Origin: Acidobacteriota bacterium
Lineage (GTDB): Bacteria; Acidobacteriota; Vicinamibacteria; Vicinamibacterales; 2-12-FULL-66-21
Assembly (NCBI GenBank): GCA_013697225.1
Contig: JACCXG010000359.1
Coordinates: 1-12,118, forward strand
Direction: 5' to 3'
DNA: 12,118 nt
Program-made: the position numbers and the translations under genes
The notes under the pieces: generated by a model
Databases searched by the model: none
Told to the model about the DNA's origin: nothing
The model's input: only the letters and a program-made list of their open reading frames with translations
Shown here: piece by piece, positions 1 to 6,351 of the stretch
Numbering within the stretch: position 1 is the stretch's first letter
How the letters are laid out: each line of letters starts with the position of its first letter

Positions 1-599
1 CCATGATCTTCACCTACAATCCACGCCGCACCTTCATCGAGATCCTTGACGCAGGTGCGAGGGGGTACGGGCGCATGACGATCTCCATGCTGGACCCTGA
101 CCGGGCAGTTCCCCTGCTGCGGTATCAGACTGGAGACGTGGCCCGGGTGCTCGGGCCGGCGCACGTCGAAGAGCTCATGCACCGCCACGGCGTCGTCGTG
201 CCGGGCGAGCTTCCCCAGGCGCTTCTGGCATTCCGGGGCCGCGAGAACGAGGAATTGCCGAACGGGTCGCACGTCGGCTTCTACAAGGACGCGTTGTATG
301 CCGACCATCACGCAGCGCGTCTGTTGACGGGGGCGTTCCGCGTGGCATTCGCCGGGGACGAGTGCACGTTGCACGTACAGCTCGCCGGCTCGCCGGTTTC
401 GCTCGGAACGCTGCAGGAGGACATCCTGCGGGCCATGCCACCGCACGTGCGACCCGATCGGCTGGTGCTCTGGGCCTATCACGAGTTCCCGTTCGGAATG
501 GGTCTGGATTACGAGCGGAAGTTTGCCTACTACGGCGCCGCGCCGTCGGATGCCGCCACGTCACCCGTCGCGCCCGCGTCGCCCGAGTGCGTGTTGTGA
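1..599 (+). CDS. Adenylate-forming ligase, phenylacetate-CoA ligase/CapK-like, C-terminal part (5' end outside window)
   Basis: C-terminal region of an adenylate-forming (ANL-type) enzyme, which activates a carboxylic acid with ATP before thioester or ester transfer. The frame is open to the left edge, so the ATG at base 3 is probably internal. Numbering from that ATG, LLRYQTGDVARV (38-49) matches the (Y/R)xTGD nucleotide-binding motif of phenylacetate-CoA ligase and CapK-like proteins. FRGRENE (77-83) sits where the hinge between the large and small domains is expected. FPFGMGLDYERKF (162-174) carries a lysine (K173) that could be the small-domain lysine. The last ~20 residues are Ala/Pro/Ser-rich. 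The stop TGA (597-599) overlaps the GTG start of the YfiR-family gene as GTGA, so the two are probably one transcript with coupled translation. The substrate cannot be read from this fragment; a polysaccharide- or lipid-related ligase is as possible as an aryl-CoA ligase. Confidence 0.75.
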   Translation, partial: MIFTYNPRRTFIEILDAGARGYGRMTISMLDPDRAVPLLRYQTGDVARVLGPAHVEELMHRHGVVVPGELPQALLAFRGRENEELPNGSHVGFYKDALYADHHAARLLTGAFRVAFAGDECTLHVQLAGSPVSLGTLQEDILRAMPPHVRPDRLVLWAYHEFPFGMGLDYERKFAYYGAAPSDAATSPVAPASPECVL

Positions 600-1186
600 A
601 ACGCTCACCGGAAGGGCCTGGCCGTCGCATCGCGCGCTGGGTCTGGCGCATCGGCGTGGCGCTCGCCGTGCTTCTGCTGCCACCCTCGGTCGTCCAGACG
701 CAGGAGGTCACCGAGCCGGCGCTGAAGGCGGCGTTCCTGGTGAACATCGAGAGTTTCACCGAGTGGCCCCCGGACGCTCTGCCAGCCTCGTCTCCTGTCA
801 ACGCATGCGTGGTGGGTGACCTCCGCCAGGCCGAGGCGCTCGAACGGGCGGGGAAGGGGCGTGGCAAGTCGCGCCGCAGCGTCAACGTCCTGCGCGTCCA
901 GCCTGACGGGCCGTTGCAGTCCTGTCACATGCTCTATGTGTCCGGCCTCACCACGTCTCAAATCACGGCGGTGCTGCAAGCCGTGCAGAACGCACCCGTG
1001 CTGACCATCGGCGATGCGGACGACTTCCGGCGCCTCGGGGGCATGCTGCATCTCTTCGTGGACACGGGGAGAATCGCGTTCAACGTAAACCTCTACCGGG
1101 CCAGGCAGGCACGGCTCGATCTCAGTTCCAGGCTGCTCGGACTGGCACAGCACGTCCATCAGGGATCCGGGGTACCGGTGCAATGA
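596..1186 (+). CDS. YfiR-family (DUF4154) periplasmic protein
   Basis: 196-residue protein of the YfiR/DUF4154 family. The best-known member is the periplasmic repressor of the diguanylate cyclase YfiN in Pseudomonas; many others lie beside TonB receptors and sensor proteins. The basic N-terminus and hydrophobic stretch (about 17-30) form a signal peptide ending near residues 34-36. The family signature follows: ALKAAFLVNIESFTEWP (42-58), CVVG (71-74), CHMLYVSG (110-117), LTIGD (136-140) and GGMLHLFVDTGRIAFNVNL (148-166), then an SSRLLGLA end. Cysteines 71 and 110 could form the family's conserved pair; no second cysteine pair is present. GTG at 596 is chosen because it makes a GTGA overlap with the upstream stop and puts the signal peptide at the N-terminus; GTG at 587 is also in frame. 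The TonB receptor follows after 55 bp. No diguanylate cyclase partner is visible, so target and signal are unknown. Confidence 0.88.
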   Translation: MKRSPEGPGRRIARWVWRIGVALAVLLLPPSVVQTQEVTEPALKAAFLVNIESFTEWPPDALPASSPVNACVVGDLRQAEALERAGKGRGKSRRSVNVLRVQPDGPLQSCHMLYVSGLTTSQITAVLQAVQNAPVLTIGDADDFRRLGGMLHLFVDTGRIAFNVNLYRARQARLDLSSRLLGLAQHVHQGSGVPVQ

Positions 1187-1206
1187 CTCTATCGTTTTCG
1201 ACAGGC

Positions 1207-1228
1207 GGGATCCGGGACCCCCGGACCC
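1207..1228 (+). promoter_or_regulatory. GC-rich hairpin between the YfiR and TonB-receptor genes
   Basis: The left arm GGG-A-TCCGGG (1207-1216) pairs with CCCGGACCC (1220-1228), giving nine G-C/A-T pairs, one bulged A and a three-base loop. The stem ends 13 bases before the receptor ATG at 1242. The linker AAGAGACTTTCAC contains only a weak purine-rich stretch (AAGAGA) as ribosome-binding site. There is no T-run, so a standard intrinsic terminator is unlikely. It could be an RNA-processing or stability element, an attenuator, or a structure setting receptor translation relative to the upstream genes. The pairing is seen directly; the role is inference. Confidence 0.4.
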
Positions 1229-1241
1229 AAGAGACTTTCAC

Positions 1242-3260
1242 ATGCATAGACGTTCTGGCACGCTGCGCCGGGTTCTCCTCCTCTTGCTCCTTGCCGCGAT
1301 GCCGCGGACCGCTGCGGCCCAGCAACCGCTGCGCGACCTCAGTATCGAGGAACTGATGCGCCTCGACGCGGGGCGCGTTGTCGGTGCCTCGGAACGGATT
1401 CAGCCCGTCACGGAGGCACCGGCATCGGTCTCCTTCATCACGGCGGAAGAGATCGCCAGATACGGGTACCGCACCCTGGCCGACATCCTGCGCGGGGTGC
1501 GCGGGATGTACGTGACCGACGACCGCAACTTCAGCCTGCTGGGCACGCGGGGGTTCGGGAAGCCGGGTGACTACAACAGCCGCATCCTGCTGCTGGTGAA
1601 CGGGCATCGTGTCAACGACAACGTCTTCGGCCAGGCGGAAATAGGGGCGGAGTTCGGGATCGACGCGGCCATGTTCCAGCGCGTGGAGATCATCCGCGGA
1701 CCGGCGTCCTCCCTCTACGGGGACAGCGCGTTCTTTGCCGTCGTCAACGTGATCACCCGGTCGGGCGCCTCACTCGACGGCGCCGCGGTGACCCTCGAGG
1801 GGGGGTCGCTGGGTACCCGGCTTGCGCGCGTGAGCACGGGCCGCCGCCTGGCCAACGGGCTCGACTTCGCACTGTCGGGAACCGTCGAGCAGAGCACTGG
1901 TGTCAAGAAGCTGTACTTTCCGGCGTTCGACACGCCCGCAACGAACAACGGCACTGCGGAGGGGCTCGATGGTGAGCGGCTGGGCCAGTTCTACGGGCAG
2001 CTGCACTTCAAGAAGCTCACCCTCACGGGTGCATACGGGCGGCGGCAGAAGGACGTGCCCACTGCCTCGTTTGGCACCCTGTTCAACGAGCAGGACGCGC
2101 GTGAGCAGACAACAGACCGCCACACCCTGGTGGACGCGGAGTACGCGCACGTGTTCGGCCCCAACCGGATTACGTTCCGCGGCTCGTTCGATCAGTTCTC
2201 CTACGACGGGACGTACCCCTACGACGGGGCGGACACCGGCCGGCGGCTGATGGTCGCGCGGAACACGGTGCTCGGCAGCCGATGGACGGCAGGCGTCCGG
2301 TTCACCCGTCCGCTGCCGGGCAGGCAGATCCTGACGGCGGGCACCGAGATCATCGACAACGTCCACCAGGATCAGCGGGGCGGGTTCATCGATCCGGTTA
2401 TGCCGCTCTTCGTGACGAACCGGTCCTCCGTCCAGAGCGCGGTGTACGTCCAGGACGAGATCAAGTTCAAGCGCTGGCTGATCCTGAACGGCGGGCTGCG
2501 CTACGACCAGTACGAGGACTTCCTGAAGGTCACGCCCCGCACCGCACTCATCTTCACACCGTCGTCGAGTGAGTCGTTCAAGTATCTCTACGGCCGCGCC
2601 TTCCGCACGCCGAACGCGTACGAACTGAACGACTTCTACTTCGGGCACGGGGTGAACGACGTCAATCCCAGCCCCGAGTCGATCGACACACACGAAATTG
2701 TGTGGGAACGCTACACGAACGACTGGCTCCGCACGTCCGTCTCGACGTACTGGTATCAGGCCGACGGGCTGATTACGCTCACGCTCGACCCGGAGACGTT
2801 CTCGGGTACCACGTTCATCAATGGAGGCCATGTGCGTGCCCGGGGGCTGGAGCTCGAGGCGCAGATGCGCCTGGGCCATGGCATCCAGGGTCTGATGAGC
2901 TATGCCCTCCAGCGCGCCAAGGATCTCGAGACGAACACGACGCTGGTCAACTCTCCCGGACAGATGGGCAAATTCCGCCTGAGCATGCCGGGACCGTCGA
3001 CGCGCTCGTCGGTGGCGCTGGAGGTGCTGGCCCTCGGAAGCCGTCGCACGCTGGAAGGCGCGATGCTGGCGCCCGCGGGGACGGCCAGTGTCACCATGAT
3101 TGCGCCTGTGAGCGGGCGGTTCGAGCTGATCGGCAGCCTCAGGAACCTGTTCAACGCGCATTACAGCGACCCCGCCTCTGATTCACATCTTCAGGACGAC
3201 ATCCCGCAGAACGGCCGGACGTTCCGTATCGGGCTGCGGTGGAAGATGTTCTCGAAGTAG
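1242..3260 (+). CDS. TonB-dependent outer-membrane receptor
   Basis: 672-residue TonB-dependent receptor, a 22-strand outer-membrane barrel with an N-terminal plug that imports a ligand using TonB energy. Signal peptide: basic residues then VLLLLLLAAM (11-20), with likely cleavage after AAA near 26. The segment DLSIEELMRLD (32-42) is typical of the subfamily that travels with YfiR-like proteins. The plug spans about 54-174 and includes APASVSFITAEEI (59-71), LLLVNGHRVND (116-126), VEIIRGPASSLYG (148-160) and the plug end VVNVITRSG (167-175). The rest is aromatic-rich beta-barrel sequence ending GRTFRIGLRWKMFSK. Length is normal for a simple receptor without an N-terminal signalling or carboxypeptidase-like domain. 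It lies 55 bp after the YfiR gene with a hairpin between them, so the two are probably cotranscribed. The ligand cannot be predicted; siderophores, cobalamin, oligosaccharides or metal complexes are all possible. It converges on the helix-turn-helix gene with 15 bp between stops. Confidence 0.93.
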   Translation: MHRRSGTLRRVLLLLLLAAMPRTAAAQQPLRDLSIEELMRLDAGRVVGASERIQPVTEAPASVSFITAEEIARYGYRTLADILRGVRGMYVTDDRNFSLLGTRGFGKPGDYNSRILLLVNGHRVNDNVFGQAEIGAEFGIDAAMFQRVEIIRGPASSLYGDSAFFAVVNVITRSGASLDGAAVTLEGGSLGTRLARVSTGRRLANGLDFALSGTVEQSTGVKKLYFPAFDTPATNNGTAEGLDGERLGQFYGQLHFKKLTLTGAYGRRQKDVPTASFGTLFNEQDAREQTTDRHTLVDAEYAHVFGPNRITFRGSFDQFSYDGTYPYDGADTGRRLMVARNTVLGSRWTAGVRFTRPLPGRQILTAGTEIIDNVHQDQRGGFIDPVMPLFVTNRSSVQSAVYVQDEIKFKRWLILNGGLRYDQYEDFLKVTPRTALIFTPSSSESFKYLYGRAFRTPNAYELNDFYFGHGVNDVNPSPESIDTHEIVWERYTNDWLRTSVSTYWYQADGLITLTLDPETFSGTTFINGGHVRARGLELEAQMRLGHGIQGLMSYALQRAKDLETNTTLVNSPGQMGKFRLSMPGPSTRSSVALEVLALGSRRTLEGAMLAPAGTASVTMIAPVSGRFELIGSLRNLFNAHYSDPASDSHLQDDIPQNGRTFRIGLRWKMFSK

Positions 3261-3275
3261 GAGTGGCGGGTGCCG

Positions 3276-3887
3276 TCAGGCGGCCGTGCTGGCCGCGTCG
3301 CCAACCGGCACGTCCTGCTCAACCGCGGAAACCTGGGCCGGCGGTTCCGACGCGGCTCGAATCCGCCGATACAGCCAGGCGGCAACAGGCTCGTCTGTGA
3401 CGGCACGACCGGCCGCGTGATAGGCGAGGCCGCTGGCGACCGTGATCGCGACGCCAGGATCGAGCAGGGCATGGGTGGCCCACGCCACCACCGAGGCCAT
3501 CAGGAGATCGACTCCCGCAAGACCCCACTGCCGGGCCCGCTGCGGTGCCACGCCGGGCTCCTCCACCATCGAGAGACGCAGGACTCCGCCGCCCCTCCGG
3601 CTGCGGCCCGCCAGGCGAGTGGAGCCATCGGGCGAAGGGCCGCCACAGAACAGCGCAGCGAACTCCTCCACGATCTCCTCGGGGTTCAACCCGACCGCCT
3701 CGGCGTAGGCGCGGACGTACGCCCGCCCGTAAATCCCTGTCGGCCATCTCGAGCAGTCCCCCCGCTCGAGGCTGGCGAACAGTGGCTTTGCGATCTTCGA
3801 GGCCTCAGAGATCACCGCCAGCGTGATGCCGCGGCGCTCGCGGTGCCGCTTCAAGCCTTCGCCGAATGCCTGGCGCTCGCTCACCAT
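3276..3887 (-). CDS. RodZ-like helix-turn-helix membrane protein
   Basis: 203-residue protein with an N-terminal helix-turn-helix of the RodZ/HTH_25 type (residues ~7-78). The signature is FGEGLKRHRERRGITLAVISEASKI (8-32), then FASLERGD (37-44), GIYGRAYVRAYAEAVGL (51-67) and NPEEIVEEF (68-76). A polar linker follows (~80-120), then two hydrophobic stretches (about 121-141 and 144-160) that could be membrane helices. The tail is short, polar and Ala/Val-rich. RodZ proper has this domain, one membrane segment and a periplasmic beta domain; that domain is missing here, so this need not be the cell-shape protein. It could be a membrane-tethered regulator. ATG at 3887 is preceded by a strong GGAGGAG ribosome-binding site (3893-3899) at five-base spacing, which fixes the start. 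It is divergent from the methyltransferase gene across a 322-bp region and convergent with the TonB receptor. Confidence 0.8.
   Translation of the reverse strand: MVSERQAFGEGLKRHRERRGITLAVISEASKIAKPLFASLERGDCSRWPTGIYGRAYVRAYAEAVGLNPEEIVEEFAALFCGGPSPDGSTRLAGRSRRGGGVLRLSMVEEPGVAPQRARQWGLAGVDLLMASVVAWATHALLDPGVAITVASGLAYHAAGRAVTDEPVAAWLYRRIRAASEPPAQVSAVEQDVPVGDAASTAA
3280..3296 (+). terminator. Possible hairpin terminator after the TonB-receptor gene
   Basis: GCGGCC (3280-3285), a five-base loop and GGCCGC (3291-3296) form a perfect six-pair GC stem, about 20 bases after the receptor stop. It lies inside the 3' end of the opposing helix-turn-helix gene. No T-run follows, so it is not a standard intrinsic terminator. 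Short GC stems also arise by chance in DNA this GC-rich. It is listed because it sits where the plus-strand transcript should end. Confidence 0.22.
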
Positions 3888-3992
3888 GGGGACTCCTCCG
3901 GGGGAGAGACGTTGACGGGATGACTGACCTTCCCCGAACCTGCTCGCGCGAGGCGAAGCAGACCTCCGGACCTCACGGGTCTCTGGTAGTCA

Positions 3993-4020
3993 TTCAACGA
4001 CGACAACGTTGTCTCTTGAA
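3993..4020. promoter_or_regulatory. Operator-like dyad centred on GACAACGTTGTC
   Basis: GACAACGTTGTC (4002-4013) is a perfect 12-bp palindrome. It is flanked by TTCAA (3993-3997) and TTGAA (4016-4020), a second pair of inverted arms, offset by one base because the spacers are four and two bases. The symmetry suits a dimeric DNA-binding protein. In the minus-strand direction it would lie between weak -35- and -10-like sequences for the helix-turn-helix gene, a position suited to repression. The symmetry is seen directly. Regulator and function are inferred; the adjacent helix-turn-helix protein is only one candidate, and RodZ-type domains do not always bind DNA. Confidence 0.4.
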
Positions 4021-4192
4021 AAAAATGTGTGGTGCAAAAAAGGCGCCCGGCCCGACCCGCGAAAATTTCCTTCAGTCCGCCCCGTACCGCCCGACACCCT
4101 GTTGTTTACGTCGGATTCCGCTGCGGTAACAATTACGTCGTCACCTGTTCCCGAGACGAGGTCACCCTTTCGAACGGACGATATCAGTTCGC

Positions 4193-4198
4193 CGGGAG
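4193..4198 (+). promoter_or_regulatory. Ribosome-binding site deciding the methyltransferase start
   Basis: CGGGAG lies 11 bases before the ATG at 4210. It supports that start over the far-upstream TTG at 4009, which falls inside the palindrome and would add 67 low-complexity residues unlike a methyltransferase N-terminus. ATG at 4237 is a later alternative with no better upstream motif that I can see. Confidence 0.45.
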
Positions 4199-4209
4199 TT
4201 AATCTATAC

Positions 4210-5016
4210 ATGGAATCGAAAATTCTGGTGGGGCCGATGACCGGCCGCGAAGAGAGGGGGGACCGTGTCGGTCAGTGGCTCGAGGGGCTCGAAAAGCTGC
4301 ACTTCGCGGACCTGACCCCCGCGGAAGTGGGGCGTGCGCTCCGCGCGTTGTCATCCTGCTATGTGGAGCGGCGGGGCAGACTTGCCGAGGGGGGAGCGCT
4401 CTCCGGAGCGGGGAAACGTGCCGCCTTCGCGCTGTTCTACGGCCCGCTGCACTTCCTCGTCGTCGATCACATCGTCCGCGGGCTGCCCTCGGCATCCGAC
4501 ACGATTTCGCAGGTTTACGATCTGGGCTGCGGCACGGGGGCAGCGGGGGCCGCATGGGCCCTGCAGCGGACGGGCGTGCGGATCGCCGGCGTGGACCGGC
4601 ATCCGTGGGCTGTCTCAGAGGCGAACTGGACGTACGGCATGCTGGGTCTCACGGGCCGGGCCGCTCAGGGGGACCTCGCGAGGGCGCGGCTCGGTGGCGG
4701 CCGGGCCACGGCGATCCTGGCTGCCTATGCCATGAACGAATTGCCGGCGCCAGCGCGGCAGGGGATGCTTGCCCGACTCCTGGAGGCGGCAGCCGCCGGC
4801 ACGGCCGTCCTGATCGTCGAACCCATCGCCCGAAGGATGTCCCCCTGGTGGGCTGAGTGGTCCCGCGCCTTTCTCGAGGCCGGGGGCCGGGCCGACGAAT
4901 GGCGCTTCCCCTCCACGCTGCCGCCCCCGCAGCGCGACCTTGCCAGGGCAGCCGGCCTTCGTCCGCACGAGCTCACGGCGCGCAGCCTGTTCGCTCGCGG
5001 CACCGGCAGGTCCTGA
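4210..5016 (+). CDS. Class I SAM-dependent methyltransferase (Rsm22-like features)
   Basis: 268-residue protein with a Rossmann-type SAM-binding core. Motif I is VYDLGCGTGAAGAAW (102-116), and D129 in GVDRHPWA is the expected acidic residue contacting the SAM ribose. LAAYAMNELP (170-179) follows strand 4, and AVLIVEPIARRM (199-210) is a later core strand. The helical N-terminus (~20-90), with LSSCYVERRG and AFALFYGPLHFLVVDHIV, precedes the core. The AxxxNELP plus VEP combination recalls the Rsm22/mitoribosome-assembly methyltransferase group, where such sequences follow 'VVASYVLNEL'. I did not see that family's C-terminal cysteine cluster, so only the fold is assigned. The substrate is unknown; rRNA or a ribosome-linked target is speculative. 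No signal peptide. The gene stands alone: divergent from the helix-turn-helix gene upstream and convergent with the CorC-type gene 15 bp downstream. Confidence 0.8.
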   Translation: MESKILVGPMTGREERGDRVGQWLEGLEKLHFADLTPAEVGRALRALSSCYVERRGRLAEGGALSGAGKRAAFALFYGPLHFLVVDHIVRGLPSASDTISQVYDLGCGTGAAGAAWALQRTGVRIAGVDRHPWAVSEANWTYGMLGLTGRAAQGDLARARLGGGRATAILAAYAMNELPAPARQGMLARLLEAAAAGTAVLIVEPIARRMSPWWAEWSRAFLEAGGRADEWRFPSTLPPPQRDLARAAGLRPHELTARSLFARGTGRS

Positions 5017-5031
5017 ACCGTCGGGGCCTTC

Positions 5032-6351
5032 TTACGTCTCGTCAGTGGTGCCCGGGGAGGAAGCGGGTATCAGGGTGACCGCGCACTCCTCGACACCGTG
5101 CCCCTTGACCGCCGTCACCTCGAAGTGCAGGCGCTCGTACTGCACCGCATCGCCGACCTCGGGCGGACGCCCGAGGAGCGTGAGAATCAGCCCGCTGACG
5201 CTGTCCACTTCCTCGTGCTCGATGTCCCGCTCGAACTCCTGTCCGACCTCGTTGACGCGCATCGTGCCGGGCACCCGCAGCCGTCCCTGCGAATCGATGA
5301 AGACATGCGTGCCTGAGGCCTGCCCTTCTTCGATATCCCCGACAACTTCTTCGAAAAGGTCCTCGAGCGTCACGACCCCTGCCGTGCCGCCGTGCTCGTC
5401 GATTACAACCGCCATCTGGGTCCGTTCGCGGCGCATGGTGTTCAGCACGGTGTCGAGCGGAGCGGTTTCAGGCACGACGGGCAGCGGCCTGGCGTGTTCG
5501 GCCGTCAGCGCTTCCTCATCGAGCAACAGCGCCAGCAGGTCCTTGTTGTGGACCATCCCGAGGATGTGATCAAGGTCCTTCTCGTACACGGGGTAGCGTG
5601 TGTGCGCGGTCTCGCGCAGCAGCGTGCGGATGCGGTCCGGCGGCATCCCTACGGAGATGCCCGAGACCCGCACCCGCGGCACCATGACCTGCCCGGCGGT
5701 GAGATCCCCGAATTCGAAGAGCTCCTGGAGCATCTGACTGGAGTCGGATTTCAGGGCTCCAAGCTTGCCGCTCTCCTGCACGATGAACTGCAGCTCCTCC
5801 GGGGTGTAGTACTGGTCGGCCGTCTGCAGCTGCCTGCTCACCCCCACCAGTCGCAGCAGGCCGTTGCCGATGCCGTTCAGCGCCACGACCACCGGAAAGA
5901 GCAGGGTCGTCGTCCACAGCATCGGCGGAGTAATCCAGACCACGAGTTTGTTCGCATGCTGGAGGGCCAGCGACTTGGGCACCATCTCCCCGATGACGAT
6001 GTGAAAGTAGGTGAGGATGGCGACGGCGAGCACGCTGGCGACGCCGTGGGCAAGAAGCCAGGCAGGGGCGCCGGTCGAGCCGATCAGGGCGTAGAGGGCG
6101 TCAGCGAGGACGTGTTCGCCATACATGCCGAGGCCGAGGCTCGCCAGAGTGATTCCGAGCTGCGCCGTGGCGATGTACCGATCCTGCCGGCGCGTGTCAC
6201 GAAGCACGGACTGGACGAGCAGCGCCAGGCGGTCTCCCTGCTCGGCCCGGGTATCGATCGCGGCCCGCCGGGCGACAACGATTGCGAACTCCGCGGCAAC
6301 GAACACCCCGTTGAGCAGGATCAGGGCGGCGATGATCGTGAACTCGATCAT
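5032..6351 (-). CDS. CNNM/CorC-type (hemolysin C family) membrane protein, complete architecture
   Basis: 439-residue membrane protein of the DUF21-CBS-CorC family; characterised relatives export or handle Mg2+/Co2+. The CNNM/DUF21 membrane domain spans about 1-175. It starts MIEFTIIAALILLNGVFVAAEF and includes AQLGITLASLGLG (63-75) and the conserved GEMVPKS (121-127). CBS 1 follows at about 222-275 (VMVPRVRV, TRYPVYEKDLDHILGMVHNKDLL) and CBS 2 at about 290-340 (MAVVIDEHGGTAGVVTLEDLFEEVVGDI). The CorC/HlyC C-terminal domain spans about 350-428 (RLRVPGTMRVNEV, GLILTLLGRPPEVGD). ATG at 6351 forms an ATGA overlap with the stop of the paralogue upstream and follows an AGAGGA ribosome-binding stretch, so the frame upstream of it is not coding. 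The two genes form an operon with coupled translation. Names such as hemolysin are historical; a role in divalent-cation homeostasis is the best inference. Confidence 0.92.
   Translation of the reverse strand: MIEFTIIAALILLNGVFVAAEFAIVVARRAAIDTRAEQGDRLALLVQSVLRDTRRQDRYIATAQLGITLASLGLGMYGEHVLADALYALIGSTGAPAWLLAHGVASVLAVAILTYFHIVIGEMVPKSLALQHANKLVVWITPPMLWTTTLLFPVVVALNGIGNGLLRLVGVSRQLQTADQYYTPEELQFIVQESGKLGALKSDSSQMLQELFEFGDLTAGQVMVPRVRVSGISVGMPPDRIRTLLRETAHTRYPVYEKDLDHILGMVHNKDLLALLLDEEALTAEHARPLPVVPETAPLDTVLNTMRRERTQMAVVIDEHGGTAGVVTLEDLFEEVVGDIEEGQASGTHVFIDSQGRLRVPGTMRVNEVGQEFERDIEHEEVDSVSGLILTLLGRPPEVGDAVQYERLHFEVTAVKGHGVEECAVTLIPASSPGTTDET

Larger units (their letters stand above)
3888..4209. 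promoter_or_regulatory. Divergent intergenic control region with dyads
   Basis: This 322-bp stretch separates the divergent helix-turn-helix and methyltransferase genes. From about 3990 to 4209 it is visibly richer in A/T than the rest of the window, including a run of seven A at 4019-4025. It holds a 12-bp palindrome (4002-4013, listed separately), a 5-bp inverted repeat CGAAC (4171-4175)/GTTCG (4187-4191), and the ribosome-binding sites of both flanking genes. A weak plus-strand promoter could be TTTACG (4105-4110), 16 bases, TAACAA (4127-4132). A weak minus-strand promoter could use TTCAAG (complement of 4015-4020) and TTGAAT (complement of 3992-3997) with 17-base spacing. Neither promoter match is strong. 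The open frames crossing it are not convincing as genes. Confidence 0.5.

Noticed and set aside
362..595. Upstream extension of the YfiR-family frame
   Set aside because: This part is Arg/Ala-rich shadow sequence inside the ligase gene; the signal peptide follows the GTG at 596.
1770..3161. 463-residue minus-strand open frame opposite the TonB receptor, and a 387-residue one at 8974-10137
   Set aside because: Both are antisense shadows of well-supported genes with Arg/Glu/Val-rich composition and no recognisable motifs.
4009..4209. N-terminal extension of the methyltransferase from a TTG start
   Set aside because: The start lies inside the palindrome, has no ribosome-binding site, and adds 67 residues without family resemblance. 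ATG at 4210 has CGGGAG upstream.
3990..4211. 73-residue minus-strand open frame in the divergent intergenic region
   Set aside because: No ribosome-binding site precedes its ATG and no recognisable domain appears. It overlaps the dyad and the methyltransferase ribosome-binding site. It remains only a remote possibility.
5017..5031. Terminator between the methyltransferase and CorC-type genes
   Set aside because: The 15-bp convergent gap shows no convincing stem or T-run.
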